A DNA stretch of 64,000 nucleotides from Phlebotomus papatasi (lineage: Eukaryota > Arthropoda > Insecta > Diptera > Psychodidae). Where the stretch lies: assembly GCF_024763615.1 (NCBI RefSeq), contig NC_077222.1:62000001-62064000 (forward strand), read 5' to 3'. The translations under genes were made by a program, and so were the position numbers. Below the pieces are notes generated by a model. The model was not told where the DNA came from, made no database searches, and saw only the letters and a program-made list of their open reading frames with translations. Below are positions 10,404-21,694 of this stretch, piece after piece. Position 1 is the stretch's first letter. The number at the start of each line of letters is the position of its first letter.

Positions 10404-10636
10404 TTATGTACATTGTGAAAAATTGCTATTCAATAAGTAATGTTGTATTTCACATTGTCTGATGCTTTTCTATGATTGGAGAAATTAGATTTTTATAATA
10501 AATGTGTTCTAATCTGCTAAATAAGAATTTTTGAATTAAATAAAAGGCTCAAATATGACTTATCCGTGAAGTATTAAATGTAAGAGTAAATAAATCGACC
10601 CAATAAGACTTTTATTTTTCGAATTAGCAATATTAC

Positions 10637-10892
10637 CACTAAACCTGCCAAAACCGGTCAAATTGACTGGTTTAAAAGCTTTTTAAAATTAACGCATGTT
10701 TAAACGGTACAATGTCGCTATCAAACTTTATGAATTTCATAAAATATGCATGTAATATATTTTTCACTGTTTAAATTTTAAGTTTTTCCTATTTTCCAAG
10801 AAAAAATTTGTGGAATATCCCACTCTACCGCGGTATTTTATGTGACCAGGCGCACTAGGAAATGCAACCAAAAATGGTCGGTAGGTTTAGTG
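10637..10892. mobile_element. PiggyBac-like MITE (CACTAAACC ends)
   Basis: Left CACTAAACCTGCC and right GGTAGGTTTAGTG are inverted. The flanks TTAC (left) and TTAA (right) fit a TTAA target with one change. No coding capacity in 256 bp. Assignment rests on the target and the CAC terminus. Confidence 0.6.
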
Positions 10893-11337
10893 TTAAAGAA
10901 TAGGAATGGCCGAAATATGACTTTTTCTGTCAAATGGGTTATGTTAATTAATTTATTATTGAAATAAGATTTTTATTTTTTATGTGGAGAATACAGGAGC
11001 ATAAAAATGGTGAAACTAAAACTTTTGTGTGTCAAACGAGTAATGTGTTGGACAGTTTCCGTAATTCAGTTTGTAGATTAATTTTACTAGATCTTCCACT
11101 AAGTTCGTAGCTTTCACATATAAATGGTGTCGGCGATACATATAGTCGGCATACGAGTCTCATGTTGTATTTATTTTAGAGATCAGTCACCTCTTAACAA
11201 TATCCAATCACAAACAAACAAGATGTATAGTTTTGTGTCAAAAAGAGCATTTGTGGGAAGTGCTAATTTGCCCCTTTGATTTAAGAAAAAAAAACATCAA
11301 AAACCACTCGTGAAAATTAGTTGAAATGCTTCAGAAA

Positions 11338-11875
11338 TGGTGATTTTAACTCCAAGGACCAAAAGACCAAAAACAATTGATGGTGCTGATCTCGAAGCGT
11401 TACTGGATGAAAATGATAAGAATATCATTCAAAGGCAATAAATGTGAAACAGAAAGATATTTTTAAACGTTTATGCACATTAGAGGGAGCAAAACGAAGG
11501 AAAATGGATGTCGCGTGAGTTTACTGAATGATAGACACAACTTAAAAATCGAAATGGCACAAATAAGGAGAAATGGATATGTTTCGAGAATTCCAAACAC
11601 AAAATATCGTAACTTTTATCTGACGAAGCATCAAAATTGACATCACTTCCACGTCGCTAAGGAAAGAAGAAGATGCTTAGCGTGTGGTGGGACCAACGGG
11701 GAATCATGCATAATGAGCTGCTGAAATCAAGAGAAACTGTCAATGTATATCTCTCTCAACGAAAACTAATGAATTTTGTACCATGTATTGCTAAAAGTTA
11801 TGGGCCGAACGAGAAAAGATGCACAATAGAGTGGTATTGTAACACGGTAGTGCTCATTATTATTATATTTTTATG
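11338..11875 (+). pseudogene. Decayed mariner transposase
   Basis: Fragments read as a mariner transposase in several frames: near 11358, TKRPKTIDGADLEALLDEN resembles the N-terminal linker region; near 11438, VKQKDIFKRL resembles the helix-turn-helix; at 11673-11790, MLSVWWDQRGIMHNELLKS is the VWWD catalytic-core region. Stops and frameshifts separate the pieces, so it is inactive. Terminal repeats were not identified. Confidence 0.75.
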
Positions 11876-11879
11876 ATCC

Positions 11880-12559
11880 AAGACAGCATCAAAACGGTGA
11901 ATTGGGATCTGCTTTCCAGACTAAGCCATTCCCACACTCCAAATTCACGAAAAGTCAAATGATTTTTGAGATCTCGCCAAATTTTCGACGAATCTCACCA
12001 AAACAGACACAGTTTTTGAATATTAAAAAATAAGATTCTAAGCTAATTCAAAGTATTTTAGAGAAGTGTTCATATATCTACAATGAGTTTAATATTAATT
12101 TCATATCAACAGTGTCTGATTGTCTTAATTTTGTCTTCATTTCACCGAAATCCAATTACATGAAAATAAAAATGATTCGAATGAACTTTTACCTATTAAA
12201 TAAGAACTGTATGAGAAAACACAGAAAAAACTGCAATGGAATTTTTATCAGTCAATTTGATAATATTGCAGAATAAATATTGTAAAAATTACTTCATATT
12301 TGAGAGGCATTTTTCAAATGGAAAATATTTTCATCTACACACTTTACATAAGCATAAACTAATTTAGATTGTGTACTAAATACTCATTTCTCTGATGGCC
12401 TCTACACACTAGTAGAAATTTCTTTTAAAAAATCTATTTATAAAGAAAATTTCTCCTATCCTTGTAGGCAGAAACGTCAGATTTTTTTTTTTAAAAAGCA
12501 AATTTTGAAGAAAATTGCATGTAGTGGGTAGACACTATAAAAAAAACTATTTAAATCGG
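11880..12559. other. AT-rich sequence without recognised gene
   Basis: No coding frame above background. Lies between the mariner relic and the satellite. Confidence 0.4.
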
Positions 12560-13653
12560 GCAAATATTTTGCACTACCTAAGCATAAAAGAGTTAAAATT
12601 ATGCACAAAACACGCACATATCAAGCACAAAATAATTCAAATTATATTAGAAACACTCACAGCTCAAGCATAAATGGTTATGACTGTGCTGAAATACGCA
12701 CAGTTGAAGCACCAAATAGTTAAGAATGTGCTTAAATTACGCAAAGCTCAATAATAAAACGGTTAAAATTGCGCTTACAAAAAAGCACAACTCAATCATA
12801 AAATGCATCAAATTGTTCTTATAAACATAAACAGCTCAATAAAACGATTGACATTGCGCTTAAAATCACGCAGAACTTAATCATAAAACGGTAAATGCGC
12901 TTAAAATCTCGCACAGAGCAATCATAAAACGGTGAATGCGCTTAAAATCACGCACGGCCCAATCTTAAAACGGTGAATGCGCTTAAAATCACGCACAGAG
13001 CAATCATAGAACGGTGAATGCGCTTAAAATCACGCACAGAGCAACCATAAAACGGTGATTGCGATTAAAATCACGCACAGAGCAATTATAAAACGGTAAA
13101 TGCGCTTAAAATCACGCACAGTTCAATCATAAAACGGCGAATGCGCTTAAAATTACGCACAGAACAATCATAAAACGGTGAATGCGCTTAAAATCACGCA
13201 CAGTTCAATCATAAAACGGTAAATGCGCTTAAAATCTCGCACAGAGCAATCATAAAACGGTGAATGCGCTTAAAATCACGCACAGTTCAATCATAAAACG
13301 GTGAATGCGCTTAAAATCACGCACAGAGCACTCATAAAACGGTGAATGCGCTTAAAATCACGCACAGAGCAATCATAGAACGGTGAATGCGCTTAAAATC
13401 ACGCACAGAGCAATCATAAAACGGTAAATGCGCTTAAAATCACGCACAGAGCAATCATAAAACGGTAAATGCGCTTAAAATCACGCACAGCACAATCATA
13501 AAACGATGAATGCGCTTAAAATCTACGCACAGAACAATCATAAAACGGTGAATGCGCTTAAAATCACGCACAGTTCAATCATAAAACGGTAAATGCGCTT
13601 AAAATCTCGCACAGAGCAATCATAAAACGGTGAATGCGCTTAAAATCACGCAC
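12560..13653 (+). repeat. 41-bp satellite, direct-orientation arm
   Basis: The monomer contains GCGCTTAAAATCACGCACAG and CAATCATAAAACGGTGAAT; consecutive GCGCTT blocks are exactly 41 bp apart (for example 12979 and 13020). About 19 homogeneous units lie at 12860-13653. From 12560 to 12860 the units are progressively diverged (AAAACGGTTAAAATTGC type), as expected for the less-homogenised edge of an array. Confidence 0.97.
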
Positions 13654-13668
13654 TCTTAAACTCTTAAA
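13654..13668. other. Symmetry centre of the inverted satellite
   Basis: A 15-bp spacer (TCTTAAACTCTTAAA) separates the two opposite-orientation arms. It holds a TCTTAAAC repeat and is not a monomer. Confidence 0.9.
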
Positions 13669-14975
13669 CGTTTTATGATTGCTCTGTGCGTGATTTTAAG
13701 CGCATTTACCGTTTTATGATTGAACTGTGCGTGATTTTTAGCGCATTCACCGTTTTATGATTGCTCTGTGCGTGACTTTAAGCGCATTTACCGTTTTATG
13801 ATTGAACTGTGCGTGATTTTAAGCTCATTCACCGTTCTATGATTGCTCTGTGCGTGATTTTAAGCGCATTCATCGTTTTATGATTGTGCTGTGCGTGATT
13901 TTAAGCGCATTTACCGTTTTATGATTGCTCTGTGCGTAATTTGAAGCGCATTCACCATTTTATGATTGCTCTGTGCGTGATTTTAAGCGTATTCACCGTT
14001 CTATGATTGCTCTTTGCGTGATTTTAAGCGAATAAACCGTTTTATGAGTGAGCTGTGCGTGATTTTAAGCGTAATTACCGTTTTAAGATTGCTCTTTGCG
14101 AGATTTTAAGCGCATTCACCATTTTATGATTGCTCTGTGCGTGATTTTAAGTGTATTCACAGTTCTATGATTGCTCTGTGTGAGATTTTAAGCGCATTCA
14201 CTCTTTTATGATTGCTCTGTGCGAGATTTTATGCGCATTCACCGTTTTATGATTGTGCTGTGCGTGATTTTATGCGCATTCACCGTTTTATGAGTGCTCT
14301 GTGCGTAATTTTAAGCGCATTCGCCGTTTTAAGATTGAACTGTGCGTAATTTTAAGCGCTTTCGCCGTTTTATGAATGCTCTGTGCGAGATTTTAAGCGC
14401 ATTTGCCGTTTTATGATTGCTCTGTGCGTGATTTTAAGCGCAATCATCGTTTTATGATTGCTCTTTGCGAGATTTTAAACGCATTTACTGTTTTATGATT
14501 GAACTGTGCGTGATTTTAAGCGCATTTACCGTTTTATGATTGATCTGTGCGAGATTTTAAGCGCATTTACCGTTTTATGATTGAACTGTGCGTGATTTTT
14601 GGCGCATTCACCGTTTTATGATTGAGCTGTGCGTAATTTTAAGCGCATTCGCCGTTTTATGATTGAACTGTGCGTGATTTTAAGCTCATTTACCGTTTTA
14701 TGATTGCTATGTGCGTGATTTTAAGCGCATTCACCGTTTTAAGATTGGGCCGTGCGTGATTTTAAGCGTATTCACCGTTCTATGATTGAACTGTGCGTTA
14801 TTTTAAGCGTAATCACCGTTTTATGATTGCTCTGTGCGTGATTGTAAACGCATTTACCGTTTTATGATTGCACTGTGCGTGATTTGCAGCGCATTTACCG
14901 TTTTATGATGGAGATGAGCGTATTTTTGAGCGCATTTAACGTTTTATGATTGAGCTGGACGTGTTTTTAAGCACT
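13669..14975 (-). repeat. 41-bp satellite, inverted arm
   Basis: The same monomer in reverse orientation (CGTTTTATGATTGCTCTGTG, GCGTGATTTTAAGCGCATT), about 32 units. Divergence rises toward 14900-14975. Single monomers recur with group-specific variants (AGAGCA, GTTCAA, GCACAA), which suggests local amplification of small blocks. Confidence 0.97.
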
Positions 14976-15286
14976 TTGGTATCTTTATCGTTTTGGTATT
15001 TTTTTAAAACCAAAATTTGTTGACTGTAATAGAAGAATGTATTCTAATAAATGAGAAAAATATATGGCAAAATGGTGCTAAGTAGTTATGTGTAAGTTAG
15101 AAGTAAAAGACAGCAATTACCAATTAAGAGAATTGCATATGTATTATGTATTGTTAATTCATTGAATAAAAGTCAATCGAAGACTTTGGAATGAATAAAA
15201 AGTCTTTCACTTTCCGCTGTCTCAAAAACTTAAGCCGAATCATAATGTAGTAGTTTGTCACTACATTTCATTTCAAAGTTCTACTC
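14976..15286. other. AT-rich flank of the satellite
   Basis: No feature recognised apart from AT-rich unique sequence. Confidence 0.4.
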
Positions 15287-15530
15287 TTATATGGATCCGG
15301 GCATTATCCGAAACGCCGGCATTAAGGTTCTCAGAGATGGTTTGCTTCCAGAGAGAGCAAAGGTTCTCAGAGATTCCAGTAGACTGGCACCATGACTTCG
15401 TATTCCAGCAGGATAATTCAGGATTGGATCCGAGCTCAGAATATTAAAGTCTTGGCGTGGCCACCTCAACTCTTCCACTCTTAACCTCAGGCCAATTGAA
15501 AATATTTGGGGAATTCTTGTTTGATTTTAC
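15287..15530 (+). pseudogene. Tc1-like transposase remnant (C-terminal part)
   Basis: Across frameshifts the plus strand encodes DFVFQQDN (15395-15418), IKVLAWPPQ and LRPIENIWG (about 15490-15515), the last two acidic motifs of a Tc1 DDE/D transposase. In-frame stops make it inactive. It is about a quarter of the usual 340-residue protein. Confidence 0.8.
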
Positions 15531-15941
15531 GTTTTGAAGTTAAAATCTGCAATTTTTTGTGGAAAAATAATAATTAAAAAATACATAATAAAAAATGTGA
15601 GTATTCAGAAGTGGCCTTAAGTAATAATGTACTGGAAAACCATAAAAATCACAATTTCTTTAATTGAAATTTGAGGAAGACGTTGCAATGTCCAAAAATT
15701 ACTATAATTTGTAAATGAATTCAATTCAAAGTATTATGCAGAAAAAAGATAAATAAAAAGAATACAGAAAATTTTGAGACCTGAAAAATGACCTTTTAGT
15801 AATGATACGCACTATATATTAAGATTATATTGAGTATGATTTTTTATTTTAAATGTTTTTAATATATTGATTGTTTTATGTAAATTAAAGTTAAATAAAA
15901 TAAAAAATCTACATAATAATTAATGTCGAATTAAAGAAAAG

Positions 15942-15946
<5 letters not shown>
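15531..15946. other. AT-rich sequence, no gene
   Basis: Low-complexity A/T-rich DNA leading into the TA repeat. Confidence 0.4.

Positions 15947-16000
<54 letters not shown>
15947..16000. repeat. (TA)n microsatellite, about 27 units
   Basis: An uninterrupted alternation of T and A over about 54 bp. Confidence 0.97.
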
Positions 16001-16005
<5 letters not shown>

Positions 16006-16498
16006 ATTCTCATAATGCAAATTTTAATTCAGAAAGGGGTATCTCAAATTTGTATGGGTATACCCCTCAAAGCCCTCACACATTTTTACCACATATTTTC
16101 TAACAGTGTATGTTACACTTTGACAACCAACTTTGACTTCACGAAGATGCCCGAATATTCGGCTTTGACAATCTTGGGCACCCCTGACTTAATCACTAAT
16201 CACTGCTTATTCTAAGCGGTTGATATAGTATAAAAAATGTGAAAATAGTTTTTTTGAAAAACTTCACTCTTAAAAATTTTGATTTTTTTTACTGTTTATC
16301 ACTAACATTGAGTGCCCTATTCTTTGAAAAATTTAACTTTTAATTTTGAGTTTAACAGATTTCATTTAATTTTGAAAATGCAGTGAAATTTTAGATGTTT
16401 TTATTAAAAGTTAAATGCAAAAGTGGAAGCTCTCCTTTTGCAAGAAATGTAGTGCTCAATGTTGCTAAACAGTTAAAAAAACAAAATTTTGAAGAATG
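16001..16498. other. Unclassified AT-rich sequence
   Basis: Contains GGGTATACCCC (near 16050) and TTGGGCACCCCTGA (near 16170), which look like transposon ends, but no matching pair was established. Confidence 0.3.
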
Positions 16499-16860
16499 GT
16501 ATTTTGAAAACATGCACAGCTTATGCATGAAATGGTTAAGATTGTGCTGAAAACATGCACAGCGGTTGGACTTCATAAAACAGAAGGTAATCGTCAAAAC
16601 CGGTACAGCCGCGCACAGCTCAAGAATAAAATGGTTAAAATTGAGCATAAGTCCTGCATGGCTCATTGAATCTAAATTTTTAACAGTTTTCTTAATCTTA
16701 ATCGTTTTATGTTTAACAGCTGTGCGCGTTTTTAGCACAATATAAATCGTTTTATGTTTCAGCTATGCAGATTTTATGCACAATACCTGAGAAGCACAAG
16801 TTTCATGCACAATCTGAACCATCTTATGATTGAGCTTTCAGCACAATTTTAATTTAATAT
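16499..16860. repeat. Diverged, also inverted relatives of the 41-bp satellite
   Basis: Units such as CACAGCTCAAGAATAAAATGG (left, direct) and TCGTTTTATGTTTAACAGCTG (right, reversed) share the AAACGGTT/GCACAGC skeleton of the satellite but are heavily diverged. The orientation switches near 16680. Confidence 0.75.
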
Positions 16861-16884
16861 TTTAAAGCATTTTTTTTTTAATTT

Positions 16885-17345
16885 CAACTCGAAATCTTGA
16901 AAGAATAATAAGGACAAAATGCGTTTTAGGAGCAAGAGGAGCGCTAAGAAAGCTCTGCAAGAAATTAGGTGACCCCAAAAAGCACCTGAAGGAATTTAAA
17001 GTGTTCCTTTTTACTTAAACATGAAATCATGCAAAAATATAAGGGCAAAATGTATTTTGAGACCTTTATGGGCGCCAAGAAAGCCTTTAGAACAGTTGGA
17101 CGCCCCAAAAAGTGAGGGAATTAAAAATGCTTTTTGTTTACTTCAACGCGAAATTTTGATAGATAAGGGCAAAATGCATTGAACTAGAGAGGCGCCCCCT
17201 AGAAAGTCTCCGAGGAAAATAAAAGTGTTAACGCAATAGATTATAAGGACAAAAGGCATTGTAAGAACTAGAGGGGCTCTCCAGAAAGACTCGGAGTCTA
17301 TTTTACTAAAATCTTTTTTATTTCAACATGGCAAAAATAAAGCGT
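16885..17345. repeat. Degenerate minisatellite, unit about 80-135 bp
   Basis: The anchor AAGG(A/G)CAAAA(T/G)GC recurs near 16910, 17041, 17164 and 17244, each time followed by GCGCC/GCTC-AAGAAAG blocks. Unit spacing is about 131, 123 and 80 bp. Confidence 0.7.
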
Positions 17346-17443
17346 CAGGGTTCAGTTGTCTAAAGAAAAGGAACATCGGCGCCTCTGGAGGCTCACGCCC
17401 TGGACGGGCCGCCCCTCCCGAACCCCCTTAGGTACGCTACTGA
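17346..17443. mobile_element. hAT-like transposon end (CAGTAGCGTACC on minus strand)
   Basis: A GC-rich block ends GGTACGCTACTG at 17443, i.e. CAGTAGCGTACC reading inward, a form typical of hAT termini. The opposite end is missing. Confidence 0.45.
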
Positions 17444-17690
17444 GTAGTGAAAGTTTTTTGGTTCAGGTAAAGAAAGGATTTACATGGGCAGGTGGAAAAG
17501 CCTGTTTAGAAACGCAATAAACATGTAGTTAGTAATTTGGAAAAATTCTGGAAGAAGTTTAAAAGTTCCGGAAGAAGTTTAGAAATGCAAGATTTGAAAT
17601 TTTAACAAATTTCTTATCTCGATATTGAGCTGATCAAATTGAAGTCTTTATGATCAACATGGAAAAATTTTAGAAGAATAAATCACTTAC

Positions 17691-18486
17691 CCATCAATTT
17701 CTTTGCTGGTATTCGTGGCAAACATGTAGCCTTCAGTGATGCCATTGACCGCTAGCAGAATAATGGCTAGGCTATGCCACCTTAAGAGCAATTCCGGAAG
17801 TCCTCCAGCCACAAAATCTCGTCCACCGTAGAGCAGGAGAATAGTTCCTGAGTAGCTTTGGCCGAAGACAAATCCCACAAGTCCAATGGACATGACAACT
17901 TTGCAGACATTGGCTAATACTTTGCTGGCCTCAGACACTTTTTCCGGCTCCTGCTCCTTCAGCATCACATCTCTAGCGATAGTTTGTGTAAAGTAGAAGT
18001 AACTGCTGTCCTCGATGGGCCTGAAGATGAATCGAGCAGCCAGGCTGCCCATATTGTTCACCACGTCGTATGTGGCTTGTTCACTGAAAGACAGCACTGG
18101 ACTCACTGACATCACATACTTCTCACCCTCAGTGAGGATCTGCTTCAACACTCCCTGCTTCACGAAGCTGAGAATGAGAACTTGAAGATCTGAATTGAGA
18201 ATTTTTTCTTCCGACAGAATTCTGGGTAACATTTGGCCCACTGAAGTGAAGGGAAAATCGTCCATGTGATCAAAATGCGAGCCCATCTTGTTAAGAAGAG
18301 CACCCTTGTCCTCCTCCTTTTTCAGACGCTCACGGAAGATTGTCAATTTTTTTGTGTAGACATGGAAGAAGATGTAATGTCCGAGGATGATGGTGAGTGC
18401 ACTTGAGAGTTGTGCTATTCCAAAAGCATAAATAGCGATGGATTTGTTGGACGTAACAATAGCGATAAATACCACAGATCTAACAA
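17691..18486 (-). CDS. Rft1: RFT1 exon 4 (core, last exon found)
   Basis: The exon opens at 18486 after ACAG and closes at 17691 before donor GTAAGTG. It encodes about residues 164-428, including the family signature FVKQGVLKQILTEGEKYVM (about 271-289) and DVVNNMGSLAARFIFRPIE, the most conserved part of RFT1, plus several hydrophobic spans. The reading continues beyond codon 428 plus two bases. Human RFT1 has about 541 residues, so a C-terminal exon of roughly 110 residues (expected to resemble YNFVML...GFILANC) is needed. I could not find it downstream within this window. Confidence 0.95.
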
Positions 18487-18563
18487 CTGTAGGAGATATA
18501 GGGAATTCTATGAGCTAGATGTTCTTCAGGGAATGCAAAAAAAAAAAAAATAAGAAGACTCAC

Positions 18564-18778
18564 AAATGTGAAGAGTGTCGAGGATAACCTTGAGCCTCAC
18601 GAAGCAAAACACTTGGCCCAGAAATACCGGAGCCTCTGCACACATCTCAATCACGCAGGATACCGCAATGGCATAGCAGCCAAAGGTGTATTGATCCTGG
18701 AGCTGAGGGTCAACCGATGAGAGTACATTGAGCCAAATGTAGAGGAAGGGGAAGCAGAGGAATGCACAAATGGGAACC
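18564..18778 (-). CDS. Rft1: RFT1 exon 3
   Basis: 215 nt. Acceptor TTTTGGCAG before 18778; donor GTGAGT after 18564. It completes WLTVP across the 65-nt upstream intron and encodes VPICAFLCFPF...EMCAEAPVFLGQVFCFVRLKVILDTLHI, membrane segments of the flippase-like fold. The 77-nt intron to exon 4 contains a poly-A tract on the plus strand. Confidence 0.95.
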
Positions 18779-18843
18779 CTGCCAAAAGAAACCACAGACA
18801 ATTAGTCTCCCAGTCAATTTCACTATCAATTTCCTCCACATAC

Positions 18844-19058
18844 GTGAGCCACATTTGATTGATCAGCTGTGGCCAAGAGCACGAGCTTTTCTTCAGGCTC
18901 GTTGCACTCAGAGCTGCCCGGCTAGTGGCTTCGCGTGATAGAAACAGCAACGTACTCTCCAGCAGTAGCAGCCTCACATTCATGATGCCAAGAACATCCC
19001 GACCCACAGATCTCACGATGTACGCATTGATGGCAAAAGTAACGCATCGGCAGAGAAT
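18844..19058 (-). CDS. Rft1: RFT1 exon 2
   Basis: 215 nt. Acceptor GCTTTTCAG before 19058; donor GTATGT after 18844. Encodes ILCRCVTFAINAYIVRSVGR, GIMNVRLLLLESTLLFLSRE and QLINQMWLT, collinear with the N-terminal third of RFT1. Phase fits exon 1 (phase 0) and exon 3 (two bases carried over). Confidence 0.95.
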
Positions 19059-19244
19059 CTGAAAAGCAGCATGCACAGAAGTCCCATTATTGTTGTGATT
19101 CTATTTTTAACGTCCATTTCACTCTGAGACAGGTCAGTTTTGGCGATGATCCTCTCACGATCACAGCTACTGCAGCTACTGAAGCTGTGGTTAAATCAAC
19201 AATCATCTCCGATCGAGCTTATATTATCAGGATATAAAAAGAAG

Positions 19245-19824
19245 TACAGTAGACTCTCTCAAATTTGCATTTGGGCATTTGGGACCAAAATGTCACCCGA
19301 ATTAGAGAGAAATTCGGGCGACAATTTTTTGAAATGCAACGATTTTTTGTTCATCTGTATCCACATATTAATTTTACATACTCATATTTATTATAAATAT
19401 CATGAAAACCCCTTAATAATGCAATATCACATCAGAACTAAGACAAACCATGGCAAATTTGAGCATATTTCGCATATTTGCTTCATTTGATAATCATAAT
19501 CAAACTTGAAAAATGTCAACAAACTTTTTTTCAAATTTAACTGCTGCCCGAATTAAAAAGTAGGGTGAAAGGAACGTCTATTGATACTTTAAGAACTCGT
19601 GTCAGCACCTATTGACACCTTACTCTGTACCATTTGGGATACGAAATTTGAACATCTCTGTTTATAGTAAAAGGCATATTACAGAAAAAAACGTTATATT
19701 ACTTATATTTTTAAATAAATTTCAACACTTTGACAAAAGTGTCAATAGGGGTTCCCTGTTGAACAGACGTTCCTCCGACCCTAGCCCGATCTTAAAAGAA
19801 CCGAATTAGCGAGAGTCTACTGTA
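19245..19824. mobile_element. Pogo/Tigger-like MITE, CAGTAGACTCTC family, copy 2 (interrupted)
   Basis: Ends TACAGTAGACTCTC and GAGAGTCTACTGTA. The interior matches copy 3 in reverse orientation (TTTGATAATCATAATCAAAC). A 223-bp foreign element at 19561-19783 splits the right part; subtracting it leaves 357 bp, close to copy 3 (345 bp). Confidence 0.9.
19561..19783. mobile_element. Nested MITE, TAGGGTGAAAGGAACGTCT ends
   Basis: Left TAGGGTGAAAGGAACGTCT and right AGACGTTCCTCCGACCCTA are inverted, with a TA target. Inner TGTCAATAGGGGTTCC motifs mirror CTATTGACACC on the left. It is inserted in the pogo-like copy, so it is younger than its host. Confidence 0.85.
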
Positions 19825-20099
19825 GATAAATGGTAAAAAATGTCCAGTAAGGATGAGAAAAGCAAAGAAAGTAAAAAAGGGGTGGCAAAGCGTCTCAGGA
19901 GGCTTTGCGAAGTGCTCGAACTCGAGATTTAGATGCTGTACCTTAAATCTCAAAAGTATTTTGGACGCAATACTGTACATTGTAGATATTTTTGGAGAGT
20001 GAATAAATAAATAAATAAATTTTCTTATCATTTACCGGTTTTCAAACGATTTGAACTGATTAATCGCTCAAAAGATCCCCAAAATAGTTTTAAAAATAA

Positions 20100-20560
20100 T
20101 AGAATTGATTTTCAGTTAAAAATTAGTTATTAGCTATGAAGCGGATCATTACCGGTTCAGAACCGATTAGAACCGGTTCAATTTTATAGGAAATTCCAAG
20201 ACCTTTCCAACGAGTGCAAATACAATACCATTCTGTTAAAAATGCGCTCTCTAGTGTCTTTTAAACTTTGACCTTGAAAAACCGTTGAATGAAAAAAAAT
20301 CGCACGACGCGTTTTCGAGCAATCCTAAAAAAAACATGATTTTGGAGGGGAAGGGGAGGGGTGGGGGAAAATGAGGGGCATGTTAACGATCCTTGGGTCG
20401 ACTTATGGGGGGGGGGTCCCTCTTAGGTCCCAAATCGCTATCTCTAACTATTTGGCCTCTAGAGCTGGTGACAGCCGGACGGACAGACGGACAAACAGCG
20501 TGACGCCAAAAACCTCGTAACTTCAGATTTCCAAAATTCTACCAAAATACGACCCCTTGG
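20100..20560. repeat. Dispersed-repeat-like block with G-rich tract
   Basis: Contains a GGACGGACAGACGGACAAAC run (about 20477-20496) and GCACGACGCGTTTTCGAGCAA, sequence styles common in arthropod interspersed repeats. A four-tract G run at 20347-20367 (GGGG-AA-GGGG-A-GGGG-T-GGGGG) fits a G-quadruplex. No second copy occurs in the window. Confidence 0.45.
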
Positions 20561-20579
20561 GGGGTAAGGAGTCAATATA

Positions 20580-20924
20580 TACAGTAGACTCTCGCAAATT
20601 CGGCTCTTTTAATATCGGGCTACTTTTTAATTCGGGCAGCGATTACATTTGAAAAAAGTTTGTAGACATTTTTCAAGTTTGATTATGATTATCAAATGAA
20701 TCAAATATGCTCAAATTTGGCATGGTTTTTCTTAGTTTTAATGTGATTTCGCATTATTGAGGGATTTTCATGCAATTTACGATATATATAAGTGTGGAAA
20801 CTCAATATCTATACGCACATAAATAAAAAAAACGTTGCATTTCATAAAGTTTGTCGCCCGAATTTCTGTGGAATTCGGCTGACATTTCGGTCCCATATGC
20901 CCGAATTTGAGAGAGTCTACTGTA
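20580..20924. mobile_element. Pogo/Tigger-like MITE, CAGTAGACTCTC family, copy 3 (complete)
   Basis: 345 bp with near-perfect ends TACAGTAGACTCTCGCAAATT and AATTTGAGAGAGTCTACTGTA, flanked by TA. Subterminal CGGGC motifs (ATTCGGGCAGCG, GTCGCCCGAATT) are shared with copy 2. This is the best reference copy. Confidence 0.9.
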
Positions 20925-21694
20925 TATAACTCAAAATTGAGGGATTATATATACTGCTCTCTCCGTGAAAACCTATGGAAACGTGAATGGAAACGTATCT
21001 TCAAGAACAAAAACTCGGGTTCCGCTCAAAATCTTAAAAGCCTAAATACCGAATATATTGCTAGCCTGAATTACTTGGTTAAAAAAAAAGATATTAAGGT
21101 ATTTAAAAACATGTTATAGAAATTTCAGAAGTCAATGCAAAGTATTTTCGAAGATATAAGAGACGAAAGCAAAGGAGAGTAGAGCAGATTTGCAAGGGCT
21201 CGGGCCAAGATTCAAAATGTCGAACGGTGTTTCCTCCATTTCTCATTTTGATAATTCCTTCGAATTGGCGAGAAAGATTAAGAGAAAACTTATTGACCGA
21301 ATTAAACGAAAAAGGTTAATTCTCTTTAGTATTAAATTCTCTTCTAATTGAACCTGAATAGTCTTTGAAAAAATAATTTTTAATATCTTTAACAGAGTGC
21401 TAAAATTAATATTTCGTCCCAAAACATTTATGTTTTTTAAACCCTTGAAAATGTTCCTAGTTCTCAGCATTCTCCATTTTTTTTGGTTTAAACTTATGAA
21501 ATATACATGCGGAAATTGAAAATTGAAAAAGATTGTTTTTCACTCAGCAATTACGAAATGGACATTTCCCGTCAAATTAGGGATTCAAATTAATGATTTG
21601 TCCAATTTTTAGGGCTAGATAACCTGACACAGTCTGAATTCCTAAACTTTTTTTTAAGAGGAATAGGGTATGCTCACCGAGAGAGATTGAGAAA

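Noticed and set aside
12580..14975. Possible CRISPR-like array
   Set aside because: No unique spacers: the 41-bp unit is contiguous and inverted at the middle, in a eukaryotic context.
18651..19076. RFT1 starting at 19076 and reading straight through
   Set aside because: It begins at GTG within the acceptor region and runs through a 65-nt intron; the spliced model matches the family.
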